From assembly GCA_001657385.1 (NCBI GenBank), contig LYSZ01000006.1, forward strand, positions 169,581 to 233,580: DNA of 64,000 nucleotides, written 5' to 3'. Origin of the DNA: Parvularcula sp. BBD 1991-13. GTDB taxonomy: Bacteria; Pseudomonadota; Alphaproteobacteria; Caulobacterales; Parvularculaceae. Shown here piece by piece: positions 56,349-64,000 of the stretch. The first letter of the stretch is position 1. Each line of letters opens with the position of its first letter. The notes beneath the pieces are model-generated. The model saw nothing but the letters and a program-made list of their open reading frames with translations, did not search any database and had not been told where the DNA came from. The position numbers were made by a program, and so were the translations under genes.

Positions 56349-57664
56349 TGAACGACATGCAACGTCCGCTCGGCGCGGTTGAACGCTGGTACTGGTTTTG
56401 CGACCAGTTTTCTTCTCTGAATGTCGTTTCGCGGGTGCAGGTGCGCGGACAATTAACGCGCGATATGCTGCGTTCGGCGCTCGACAGGCTCCAGGCGCGC
56501 CACCCCTTGCTGCGCGCACGAATTCAGCACGACAACGGATCAAACCTCTTCTGGGCGCCATGCGACCACCCGATTCCATTGCGCATCGCGTCAAGAGACC
56601 GGGACGATCAGTGGATTGAGGAAATCAACGAACGCGAGCTGGCGAAACGGGTCGATCCGGACACCGGCCCCCTGATGCGCGTGGTTGGCATTCTCGGAGA
56701 CGATCAGATCCATGACCTGTTGCTCGTCATGCCGCATATTCTAGCGGACGGCACGACCGCCTTGTCTCTGGCCGAGCAAATTCTAGCCTTCGCGGCGGGC
56801 GACGACGATCGGATCGTCGAATACCGCCCTCTTCCCGCGCCGGAAGACATGCGCCCGCTCCCGTTCAAGGGCGAAGAGGGAAAATCCCGCCTTGCCCGAC
56901 AGACCGAAGACGATCAGGCGCTGATCGAAAAATACAGACCCGGACGGGTCGAGCCGAGCGCGTTCGTAGCCTTCGAAGAGCGTAAGGAGCGGCTTATCCA
57001 CCGTGAACTGAACAAGGTGCAAATCGATAAAATCGCGGCTGAAGCTAAGCGACACGGGACAACGGTTCACGGAGCGCTGACGGCGGCGCTCGCGGTCGCC
57101 GCGCACCGTGACGCCGGCGCGCCCTCAAGCCATTTCGCCATCGGGTCGCCGGTCAATTTCCGTACGGAGCTGGACCCGCCCGTTCAGCCCGACGAAGTCG
57201 GCACCTATGTGGCGACGATCCCGACGGTTGTCGACGTAACCCGGCCGTTCTGGGAAGTAGCGAAGGAGATCACGGACCAGCTTGCGGCGCGCAAGACCCG
57301 TGGCGACCATTTCAATCTCGTAAACCTGATCCTCCAGGCCATTCCCGAGACTCTGGCGGAGGCGCGTCCGTTCATGGAAATGATGGAGGCGGAGGGCCCG
57401 ATCAATCTCGTCTCCTCCAATATCGGCCGTCACCCCTTCCCGGACCGCTTTTCCGGCCTTGAAGCGTCGAATGCACAGTTTGTAGCCGGACTTTCCGTCC
57501 TTGGTTATTTTGTCGCCACCATCAATACCAGCCATCACCAGACATACTGGAATTTCAGCCATATCGATACGGCGTTTCCAGCAGGTCGCGCCGAACGTCT
57601 CGCCGACGATTGCGTCGACACGGTTTTGTCTGCGACGCCGGAATTGGCGCAAGCAACCGTATAA
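56348..57664 (+). CDS. Condensation-like (PapA5-type) acyltransferase
   Basis: The 438-residue protein is a stand-alone member of the condensation/acyltransferase fold: HILADG at about residue 123 is the HxxxDG catalytic motif, and NFRTEL corresponds to the DFGWG-type solvent channel region. Such enzymes move an acyl group from a carrier to a hydroxyl or amine. It could acylate or release the peptide intermediate. Its ATG overlaps the flavoenzyme stop by one base (TAATG). I am unsure whether it matches the gene at the same place in Pseudomonas (PA3329). Confidence 0.75.
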   Translation: MNDMQRPLGAVERWYWFCDQFSSLNVVSRVQVRGQLTRDMLRSALDRLQARHPLLRARIQHDNGSNLFWAPCDHPIPLRIASRDRDDQWIEEINERELAKRVDPDTGPLMRVVGILGDDQIHDLLLVMPHILADGTTALSLAEQILAFAAGDDDRIVEYRPLPAPEDMRPLPFKGEEGKSRLARQTEDDQALIEKYRPGRVEPSAFVAFEERKERLIHRELNKVQIDKIAAEAKRHGTTVHGALTAALAVAAHRDAGAPSSHFAIGSPVNFRTELDPPVQPDEVGTYVATIPTVVDVTRPFWEVAKEITDQLAARKTRGDHFNLVNLILQAIPETLAEARPFMEMMEAEGPINLVSSNIGRHPFPDRFSGLEASNAQFVAGLSVLGYFVATINTSHHQTYWNFSHIDTAFPAGRAERLADDCVDTVLSATPELAQATV

Positions 57665-57678
57665 GGAGGATATGATCG

Positions 57679-58605
57679 ATGTTCGCCAGAAAATCGATTT
57701 CCCCGCAGGGCAGACATGTGCTGATTACCGGCGCGTCTTCCGGTCTCGGTCGCGCGGCGGCGCTGACCCTTGCGGACCGCGGCTTCGGCGTTTTCGCCGC
57801 GGTCCGAAACATCGACGACGGAAAAAAGCTTGCCGCGGACTGCCCGTCGAGCCGCATTGAGCCGGTGAAAATCGACGTAACAGACGATCGGTCGATCGAC
57901 GAGGCGAGCGCATTCATCGCCGGCGCCGTGGGCGAGCGCGGCTTGTGGGGGTTGGTGAACAATGCGGGCATTTGTGTTTCCGCGCCCCTCGAATGCGTCT
58001 CCAGCCGGCTTTTCAGGCAACAGCTCGAAATCAATCTCGTGGGACAGCTCGCCGTCACGCAGGCCTTTCTGCCCGCCCTTCGCCGGGCGCGGGGCGCCAG
58101 AATCGTAAACGTCACCTCCGGTCTCGGCACGGTCGCGATCCCGTATCTGGGCGCGTACTCGGCCGCGCAGTTCGCGAAGGAAAGCCTTAGCGACGCCCTG
58201 CGCCGCGAGCTTGAACCCATGGGCGTAAAGGTGTCAGTCGTCAGCCCCGGCGCCATCTGGACTCCCATCTGGGGAAAGGTTTCCGAGGAGGGCGAACGCG
58301 CCCTGGCCGCTGCGCCCGATCACATCGCCGATCTTTACCGGAGCACGTTCCTGAATTTTCTGAAGGGGAACGAAGCCGGCGCCCGCGCCAGCAAGACAAT
58401 GCCGGCGGATGTGGCGAACGCCATTCACACCGCGCTGACTGTTGCCAGGCCCAGAACCCGGTACCGCGTCGGCGCCGACGTCCGGCGCGGCTTCCTGCTG
58501 ACCTGGCTCCTTCCGGACACGGTCATTGATGGAATGTTCCGACAGATCGTAACCCCAGCGCCGACGCCGAAGGGAGGCACGCACAATGTCCGAAAAGAAG
58601 CTTAG
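57679..58605 (+). CDS. Short-chain dehydrogenase with glutamine in place of the catalytic lysine
   Basis: The 308-residue protein has the SDR cofactor motif TGASSGLGR (residues 18-26), NNAG, and VTSG before the catalytic site. The site reads Y160-S-A-A-Q164, where YxxxK is expected, so the lysine that lowers the tyrosine pKa is missing. A lysine does occur 3 residues later (FAKE). The enzyme may be inactive as an oxidoreductase or use a shifted geometry. AAGGAGGA is 8 bases upstream. Its 3' end overlaps the P450 gene by 20 bases. Confidence 0.88.
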   Translation: MFARKSISPQGRHVLITGASSGLGRAAALTLADRGFGVFAAVRNIDDGKKLAADCPSSRIEPVKIDVTDDRSIDEASAFIAGAVGERGLWGLVNNAGICVSAPLECVSSRLFRQQLEINLVGQLAVTQAFLPALRRARGARIVNVTSGLGTVAIPYLGAYSAAQFAKESLSDALRRELEPMGVKVSVVSPGAIWTPIWGKVSEEGERALAAAPDHIADLYRSTFLNFLKGNEAGARASKTMPADVANAIHTALTVARPRTRYRVGADVRRGFLLTWLLPDTVIDGMFRQIVTPAPTPKGGTHNVRKEA

Positions 58606-59809
58606 ACTTGGCGAAGAGCTGATCTCTCCGCTTCACGCTCTTTACGACGGCCTTGTGATCGAGGGAAAACCGCGCAAGGCGCATATCAGCGCTAATCATT
58701 CCGTATGGGTCGTCACCCGCTACCAGGATGCGAGGCAGATCCTGTCGCATCCGGGCGTTAGCCGCGACGCCGAAAAAGCCGCTGCGCTGTACACCCGGCG
58801 CACCGGAGAAAAGCGGACCGATGTCGGCGAGGTTCTGAGCCATCATATGCTGAACGTCGACCCGCCCGACCATACCCGGTTGCGCGGACTGGTCGGCAAG
58901 GCGTTCACGAGCCGTCATGTGGAGTCCCTGCATCCCTACATCGAAGAGGTCACGCAAGGTTTGCTGGATGACATCGCAGCCCGCGAGCAGGCCGATCTGA
59001 TGGCGGACTATTCGGTTCCTCTCACGGTTTCGGTGATCTGCCAATTGCTCGGCGTGCCCGCCGCCGATCGCGACCACATCCGCTCGTCCTGGGAAATGCA
59101 GGCCGACCTTCTTCCCCATGAGGATGCGGAAAAGCTCGCCCACGAACAGGCGGACTACCTGCAACAGCTTCTGAAAGCGAAACGCTCGGCCCCCGCGAAC
59201 GATGTCTTCAGCGACCTGGTCAAAGCGGCTGACGAAAGCGGCGACCTGAGCGAACAGGAGCTCATCGGCATGGCGCACCTGCTGCTGATGAGCGGTTTCG
59301 AAACAACCATGAACATGATGGGCAACGCGATGGTGACGTTGCTGACGCATCCGGAGGAACTGGCTCTGCTACGCGCGCAGCCGGATCTTTTGCCGAACGC
59401 CCTTGAGGAAATCGTCCGCCATGACAGTCCCGTACGCGCTTCCATGCTGCGCTTCACGTCGGCCGATGTGGACCTTGACGATGTCACCATCCCGGCCGGC
59501 GAGTTTATCGTTGTGTCGATCCAGACCGCCAATCACGACCCGAGCCGCTTCAGCGACCCCGAGCGTCTGGATTTCTTCCGCAATGTGGACGGTCATCTGG
59601 GCTATGGCTACGGCGTTCACTACTGCATCGGCGCGCCGCTCGCGCGTCTTGAAAGCCGCCTGGCGATCGGACGCCTGCTCCAGCGGTTTCCGGATTTAGC
59701 GCTCGCGGTTCCCTCGCGCGAACTTCAGTGGCTTCCGGTCACGTTCCTGCGCGCCCTGGTCGCCGTTCCCGTCATACCGGGCCGGAGCGTTCCGGCCAGC
59801 GCAGCCTGA
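58586..59809 (+). CDS. Cytochrome P450 (first)
   Basis: The 407-residue bacterial class I P450 has the oxygen-binding I-helix SGFETT, the ExxR motif EEIVRH and the heme-binding GYGYGVHYCIG with ligand C347. It needs ferredoxin and reductase, neither of which is in the window. It probably oxidises the peptide or acyl chain. Its start overlaps the SDR stop by 20 bases. By gene order it corresponds to PA3331. Confidence 0.94.
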   Translation: MSEKKLRLGEELISPLHALYDGLVIEGKPRKAHISANHSVWVVTRYQDARQILSHPGVSRDAEKAAALYTRRTGEKRTDVGEVLSHHMLNVDPPDHTRLRGLVGKAFTSRHVESLHPYIEEVTQGLLDDIAAREQADLMADYSVPLTVSVICQLLGVPAADRDHIRSSWEMQADLLPHEDAEKLAHEQADYLQQLLKAKRSAPANDVFSDLVKAADESGDLSEQELIGMAHLLLMSGFETTMNMMGNAMVTLLTHPEELALLRAQPDLLPNALEEIVRHDSPVRASMLRFTSADVDLDDVTIPAGEFIVVSIQTANHDPSRFSDPERLDFFRNVDGHLGYGYGVHYCIGAPLARLESRLAIGRLLQRFPDLALAVPSRELQWLPVTFLRALVAVPVIPGRSVPASAA

Positions 59810-59839
59810 TCCTGTCCCGCCCTTAGAAAGGTACGTATA

Positions 59840-60262
59840 ATGACCGCAAGAGAAATGCTCGTAAAAAGCCTGAAACTTCTTGAAGCCGGCGACGCAAGGA
59901 GCTGGTGCGACCTTTTTCACGAAGACGGCGTCCTGGAGTTTCCCTATGCGCCTCCCGGCTGGAACAATCGTATGGAAGGCCGCGAGACCATCTGGGAGCA
60001 CATGCAAAAATTTCCCGAACACCTAACAGTCCGGTTTTCGGACGTGTCATTCTACGACACGACGGATCCGGATCTGGCGATCGGCGAGTTCCACGGCGAG
60101 GGAACAGCGACCGTTTCGGGACGCCGCCTCGACCAGGATTATGTCTCGATGGTCTGGACAAAAGACGGAAAAATCATCCGCTATAGGGATTTCTGGAACC
60201 CAATTCGTCACCTTGACGCCCTGGGCGGGGAGGAAGCGGCCGCCGAGATTGTGCAGGGGTGA
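59840..60262 (+). CDS. NTF2/SnoaL-like small cyclase or isomerase
   Basis: The 140-residue protein has the cone-shaped fold signature: AGDARSWCDLFHEDGVLEFP, a PPGWNNRMEGRETI loop and KIIRYRDFWNP at the end. Similar proteins (PhzB, SnoaL, ketosteroid isomerase) bind hydrophobic intermediates and shape cyclisation steps. It lies between the P450 and the ACP; a similar gene, PA3332, is present in the Pseudomonas cluster. Start ATG 59840 follows AAAGG. Confidence 0.82.
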   Translation: MTAREMLVKSLKLLEAGDARSWCDLFHEDGVLEFPYAPPGWNNRMEGRETIWEHMQKFPEHLTVRFSDVSFYDTTDPDLAIGEFHGEGTATVSGRRLDQDYVSMVWTKDGKIIRYRDFWNPIRHLDALGGEEAAAEIVQG

Positions 60263-60378
60263 AGGGGCGCCGCAAAACCGGCCAGCGCCGCGTTCGACTT
60301 CGGATTACCGACCACACGCGCGCCGAAACAAGACCGGCGTATTAACTCAGTTTACGGCTTATCTCAAAGGGAGACAGC

Positions 60379-60633
60379 ATGTCTGCGAGCATCGAAGACC
60401 GGGTCGTCGCCATGATCAGCGCCGCCGGCAAGATTCCAGTGGAAACTATAGAACCGCACTCCACGCTTGAGGAGCTTGAAATCGACTCTCTGGTCATTGT
60501 CGAAATCGCTTTCAAATTGCGCAAGGAATTCAATATATCCAACGAAATCGATCAACAATTGGATCAGGCGGAAACGGTCGAGGACATTTTCAACCTGATC
60601 CGGAAGTCGCAATTGTCGATCGAATCGAGTTGA
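60379..60633 (+). CDS. Discrete acyl carrier protein
   Basis: This 84-residue protein has the carrier motif EIDSLVIVEI with phosphopantetheine site S37 and the four-helix size of ACPs. It differs clearly from AcpP (fatty acid synthesis, at 21.7 kb). It probably carries the acyl starter used by the first condensation domain, together with the FabH-like enzyme. AAAGGGAG is just upstream. The 135 bases after it are AT-richer and hold no clear terminator. Confidence 0.9.
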   Translation: MSASIEDRVVAMISAAGKIPVETIEPHSTLEELEIDSLVIVEIAFKLRKEFNISNEIDQQLDQAETVEDIFNLIRKSQLSIESS

Positions 60634-60767
60634 CGGCAAGTCTTTCTTTATACCAATTAATAAAACGGCCCATAACAGCCTGTTCTGTAGATGATTTCAG
60701 TCAGCGCTATGGAAAACGGACAACGTTCTGTTTGCCGCCTACCGAAACAGCGCCAAGGAGATGACAG

Positions 60768-61943
60768 ATGTTTCCCACATACGACGCCGACCTTTACTCG
60801 GACGAAGGCATTCTCAACGCTTATCATCACTATAAGGAAATTCGTGATCTCGGGCCGGTAGTGAGATTATCGGCCACTGGCGCCCTGGCGGTCGGGCGAT
60901 ACCAGGATGCGCGCTACATACTTCAAAACCATAAAAAGTTCATTTCGTCCAAAGGCGTGGCGCTGAACGAAGCAACGAATGACGCGGCGAAAGGCATTCC
61001 GCTCACCCTCGATCCGCCTGAACACACCCGCCTGAAGAAGGTTCTGGACGAACCGCTCACGCGGCAGGCTGTTGCAGCGCTTACAGATCAAATGGAGCAA
61101 GAAGCGGACAAGCTGATTGAACGGCTTGTCGCGCAACGCGCTTTTGACGGGGTTGAAGATCTTGCCCGGGCGTTGCCGGTGTCGATCGTCTCTACCCTGG
61201 TTGGACTGCCGGAAGACGGCCGAGACGCCATGCTGGAATGGGCCGCGGCCAGTCATGACGTGAACGGCCCTGTCAATCCGCGCACCGAACGCGGCGCCGA
61301 AACCTTTTACGGGATGATAAAATACGCGACCGAAACCGTTACCCGGGACAATGTCCGACCGGGAAGCTGGGCGGCGCGCATATATGACGCCGCAGACGAG
61401 GGCCGCATCACTCAAGATGAAATCAGTAAACTGATTGTATCCTATGTCGTTCCAAGCCTTGAGACTACGATCAGCGCAACAAGCCACATGCTCCATCTGT
61501 TCGGGTTGTACCCGGATCAGTGGCGGCTTCTCAGGGAAAACCCCGATCTCATACCAAACGCCATTGAGGAAGCCCTGCGCGTGCGCACGCCGGTGCGGTC
61601 GCTCGCGCGCTACGCCGTCGAACCGGTGGAGATCGACGGCGTCGTCATTCCGGAGGGCGAGTATGTCGTGGTTCTTTACGCCTCCGCGAACCGGGACGAA
61701 CGCAAATGGCGCGAGCCTGAAAAATTCGACATCACCCGCAGCAACGCCCGCGACCATCTGGCGTTCGGCCTCGGCGTTCACCGTTGTTCGGGACAGTACC
61801 TGGCGAAACTGGAGATCACGTCCCTCCTGAAAGCGATGGCGAGCAGGATCGAGAGCTTTTCCGTAGGCGAATCAGCGGCGCCGCTGAACAACATTCTGAG
61901 CACCATGACCAAACTGCCCGTGCGTATCCAGCCTGACCGGTAA
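60768..61943 (+). CDS. Cytochrome P450 (second)
   Basis: The 391-residue P450 has the ExxR motif EEALR, the heme-binding FGLGVHRCSG with ligand C340, and an I-helix reading PSLETT, where the first residues differ from the usual AGxET. It is only distantly similar to the first P450. I know of no counterpart in the P. aeruginosa cluster, so it is an added tailoring step. CAAGGAG precedes the ATG. The MFS gene follows by 62 bases. Confidence 0.93.
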   Translation: MFPTYDADLYSDEGILNAYHHYKEIRDLGPVVRLSATGALAVGRYQDARYILQNHKKFISSKGVALNEATNDAAKGIPLTLDPPEHTRLKKVLDEPLTRQAVAALTDQMEQEADKLIERLVAQRAFDGVEDLARALPVSIVSTLVGLPEDGRDAMLEWAAASHDVNGPVNPRTERGAETFYGMIKYATETVTRDNVRPGSWAARIYDAADEGRITQDEISKLIVSYVVPSLETTISATSHMLHLFGLYPDQWRLLRENPDLIPNAIEEALRVRTPVRSLARYAVEPVEIDGVVIPEGEYVVVLYASANRDERKWREPEKFDITRSNARDHLAFGLGVHRCSGQYLAKLEITSLLKAMASRIESFSVGESAAPLNNILSTMTKLPVRIQPDR

Positions 61944-62005
61944 TCTTCAACCGGCCCGGCGACCGTCATCATGAACCATCACGCGAAACAGCGAAGGGGA
62001 AGGAA

Positions 62006-63499
62006 ATGACCGAGCAAACAAGCATACCGCAAACCGCAGCCTCGGAGGTCGGTCAGGGAGCCGCCCCGAACACGGCGAAGAAATGGTTCGCCTTGGCGAC
62101 CCTCTGTTTTGGCGTGCTGATGATCATGCTGGATTCAACGATCGTCAACGTGGCGCTGCCCTCCATAAAGACGGATCTGCAATTCTCTGATTCCTCACTG
62201 GCTTGGGTCGTAAACGGATATTTCCTATTTTACGGCGGATTCCTTCTCCTGGGGGGCCGTTTGGGCGACCTGTTCGGTCACAGGAAGCTATTTCTCACCG
62301 GCATCGGTCTCTTCACTTTCGCCTCCCTTGCCTGCGCCGCCGCGCCTTCGCCTCTTATCCTGATCGTCGCCCGCGCGGCGCAGGGATTTGGCGGCGCGAT
62401 TGTCACCGCTGTGGCGCTGTCATTGATTATGGGCCTGTTCCCGGACCCGAAAGGACGCGCCACCGCAATGGGCGTCTACGGATTTGTCTGCGCTAGCGGG
62501 AGCAGCATCGGCGCCCTGCTGGGAGGCTTCCTGACAAATTCCTTCGGCTGGCAGTGGATTTTCCTCATCAACCTTCCGATCGGCGTTTTCGTGGTTGCGC
62601 TGTCCCTTCAGTTGCTGTCCAGGTCCCGAAAAGGAGAAGCCTCCGCGCAATTGGACGTTTTCGGAGCGATTACGGGAACAGGCGCTCTCATGCTTGCCGT
62701 CTACGCGATTGTGAACGGAAACAGCTGGGGTTGGGCGTCCGCTCAACTGCTTGGGTGCATCGCGTCAGCAGCGGCCTTGTTTCTCGTATTTCTGAAAATC
62801 GAATCTAAGGTAGAAGCCCCGCTGGTGCCCCTGCGGTTATTCCGTTTACAGAATGTAAGTGCTGCGAATATCGTGGTCACGCTATGGGCCGCCGCGCTGT
62901 TTTCCTGGTTTTTCCTTTCTTCTCTTTATCTTCAATTTGTCAGCGGGTACGATCCCATGACCGTTGGACTAGCGTTCCTGCCGGCGAACCTGATCATGGC
63001 GATTTTTTCCCTGAGCGTGTCGGGATGGCTGGTGAACAAGGTCGGCATTCGGTGGCCCCTGACGGCCGGGTTGGCGACCGCCGCAGCCGGTCTATTCCTG
63101 CTCGCCCGAATGCCTGTGCAGGTGGACTTCGTTTACGACGTCATGCCCGGCATGCTGCTTTTCGGCCTGGGGGCGGGCATCGCCATCAATCCGATGCTTC
63201 TGGCAGCCACGAACGGCGTTCCGGAAAGCGAATCCGGTCTCGTGTCCGGGTTGGTGAACACATCATTCGCGATGGGCGGCGCGTTCTGGCTCGCCTTGCT
63301 CACCAGCTTCGCCACTTACTATACGCAGCACCTGGAGAGGGCCGGCCTGGAAGAAATGGCCGCTCTCGGCGCGGGATACAGAGCGGCGTTTATCGCGGCG
63401 GCGGGGTGCGCGCTGCTGGCGGCGGTTCTCGGCGCTTCGACTCTCAAAACAACGCAGGCCGACGATAATGACGGGACGCCCGCCGAAACGGATGCCTGA
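62006..63499 (+). CDS. MFS exporter of the 14-helix DHA2 (EmrB/QacA) family
   Basis: The 497-residue protein starts with a polar tail, then the family motif IIMLDSTIVNVALPSI, the loop GGRLGDLFGHRKLF, and about 14 hydrophobic helices. It should export drugs by proton antiport; here its place suggests export of the NRPS product and self-resistance. An MFS gene (PA3336) also ends the P. aeruginosa cluster. GAAGGGGAAGG lies before ATG 62006. Confidence 0.93.
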   Translation: MTEQTSIPQTAASEVGQGAAPNTAKKWFALATLCFGVLMIMLDSTIVNVALPSIKTDLQFSDSSLAWVVNGYFLFYGGFLLLGGRLGDLFGHRKLFLTGIGLFTFASLACAAAPSPLILIVARAAQGFGGAIVTAVALSLIMGLFPDPKGRATAMGVYGFVCASGSSIGALLGGFLTNSFGWQWIFLINLPIGVFVVALSLQLLSRSRKGEASAQLDVFGAITGTGALMLAVYAIVNGNSWGWASAQLLGCIASAAALFLVFLKIESKVEAPLVPLRLFRLQNVSAANIVVTLWAAALFSWFFLSSLYLQFVSGYDPMTVGLAFLPANLIMAIFSLSVSGWLVNKVGIRWPLTAGLATAAAGLFLLARMPVQVDFVYDVMPGMLLFGLGAGIAINPMLLAATNGVPESESGLVSGLVNTSFAMGGAFWLALLTSFATYYTQHLERAGLEEMAALGAGYRAAFIAAAGCALLAAVLGASTLKTTQADDNDGTPAETDA

Positions 63500-63527
63500 T
63501 GCCGACCCGTACATCGCAATCAAGTCA

Positions 63528-63557
63528 GACAGGCCTGTTTGTTTTCACAGGTCTGTC
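63528..63557. promoter_or_regulatory. Inverted repeat between the MFS and RND transporter genes
   Basis: GACAGGCCTGT and ACAGGTCTGTC pair over 11 bases with one G-T pair and an 8-base loop. It is 29 bases after the MFS stop and has no T-run, so it could be an operator as well as a weak terminator. The remaining gap to 63752 is AT-rich. Confidence 0.5.
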
Positions 63558-63752
63558 ACGAACAATGCGACGCCGCAATCATTGTCAGCCTTGATCCGTT
63601 TCCCTGGCCTGACACTTTTCGCGAACGAAGGTTTTTATATTTGCCGATATTTTAATAGGCGCAAACACTTCAAAATTGTATACGGCCTATAAAGAAATAG
63701 AAGAGCTATAAACAAAATACCGCAAAGAGCGGGCGAGAGGAAAAGCGATATC

Positions 63753-64000
63753 GTGGAAACCGGAATCAAAAACAAACTGGACGCCTTTGCCGCAGCCCTT
63801 GCGGCATGGATGATCAGCATGCGTTGGCTGGTGATCCCCGCCGCGGTCGCCGCGGCGCTCGCGATCGGGCAGAACGTCTCAAAGCTTGAATATGCAAGCA
63901 GCTATCGTGCGTTCTTTTCCAAGGAGAACCCGGAGCTGCAGGCGTTCGAAACCTTTCAGGGCACGTACACCAAGAACGACAACCTGCTTTTCGTGCTGGA
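63753..64000 (+). CDS. RND/MMPL-family transporter, N-terminal part, cut by the window edge
   Basis: Starting at GTG 63753 (GAGAGGAAAAG upstream) the frame encodes 82 residues to the window end. It has one membrane helix (RWLVIPAAVAAALAIGQ), followed by YRAFFSKENPELQAFETFQ and YTKNDNLLFVL, the start of the periplasmic domain in MMPL-type exporters. The rest lies to the right. It may be a second export route for the cluster product or a lipid carrier. Confidence 0.8.
   Translation, partial: METGIKNKLDAFAAALAAWMISMRWLVIPAAVAAALAIGQNVSKLEYASSYRAFFSKENPELQAFETFQGTYTKNDNLLFVL

Overview
The window is GC-rich chromosomal DNA from an alphaproteobacterium. The evidence is a Rieske/cytochrome b/cytochrome c1 operon with PEWY-type cytochrome b, the fabD-fabG-acpP-fabF-mltG-yicC-gmk gene order, a very large NAD-glutamate dehydrogenase, and a DivL-type cell-cycle kinase that carries tyrosine in place of the phospho-accepting histidine. 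Genus cannot be fixed from the sequence alone.

Positions 1-44.5 kb are mostly core genome. In order: the start of hisG with a TrpR-like regulator; a Tat-exported hydrolase; a GbsR-type regulator with cydAB; rplY-pth-ychF; a PilZ-like protein and mtnP; petABC; trmL-hemF; a YaiI nuclease-like protein; a ligase-associated exonuclease with an ATP-dependent DNA ligase; the fatty-acid synthesis and cell-wall block (gmk to fabD); rpsF-rpsR-rplI-dnaB-alr; mlaEF with an FkbM methyltransferase; ahcY; a TonB-like protein; divL; and the glutamate dehydrogenase. An initiator tRNA gene at 44467-44543 closes this part.

From about 44.7 kb to the right edge the sequence changes character: AT-rich intergenic DNA, less GC-biased coding sequence, and a secondary-metabolite gene cluster. 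It holds a FabH-like ketosynthase, an ArsR regulator with an SRPBCC protein, a ClpP paralogue, a two-module nonribosomal peptide synthetase (C-A-T-C-A-T-TE), an FAD monooxygenase, a condensation-like acyltransferase, a short-chain dehydrogenase, two cytochromes P450, an NTF2/SnoaL-like protein, an acyl carrier protein, an MFS exporter and the start of an RND/MMPL transporter. From memory of Pseudomonas aeruginosa, this set matches the PA3326-PA3336 region (clpP2, NRPS, FAD monooxygenase, SDR, P450, SnoaL-like protein, fabH2, ACP, MFS), which makes azetidine and azabicyclic alkaloids. The azetidine-forming enzyme AzeJ is not visible here and a second P450 is present, so the product probably differs.

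A working model: FabH and the ACP supply an acyl chain; the first condensation domain attaches it to serine (first adenylation code DVWHFSLVDK); module 2 adds a second residue whose code is related to proline codes but altered; the thioesterase releases the chain; the FAD enzyme, SDR and P450s remodel it; and the MFS and RND proteins export it. The ClpP paralogue may give self-protection or serve a dedicated proteolytic role.
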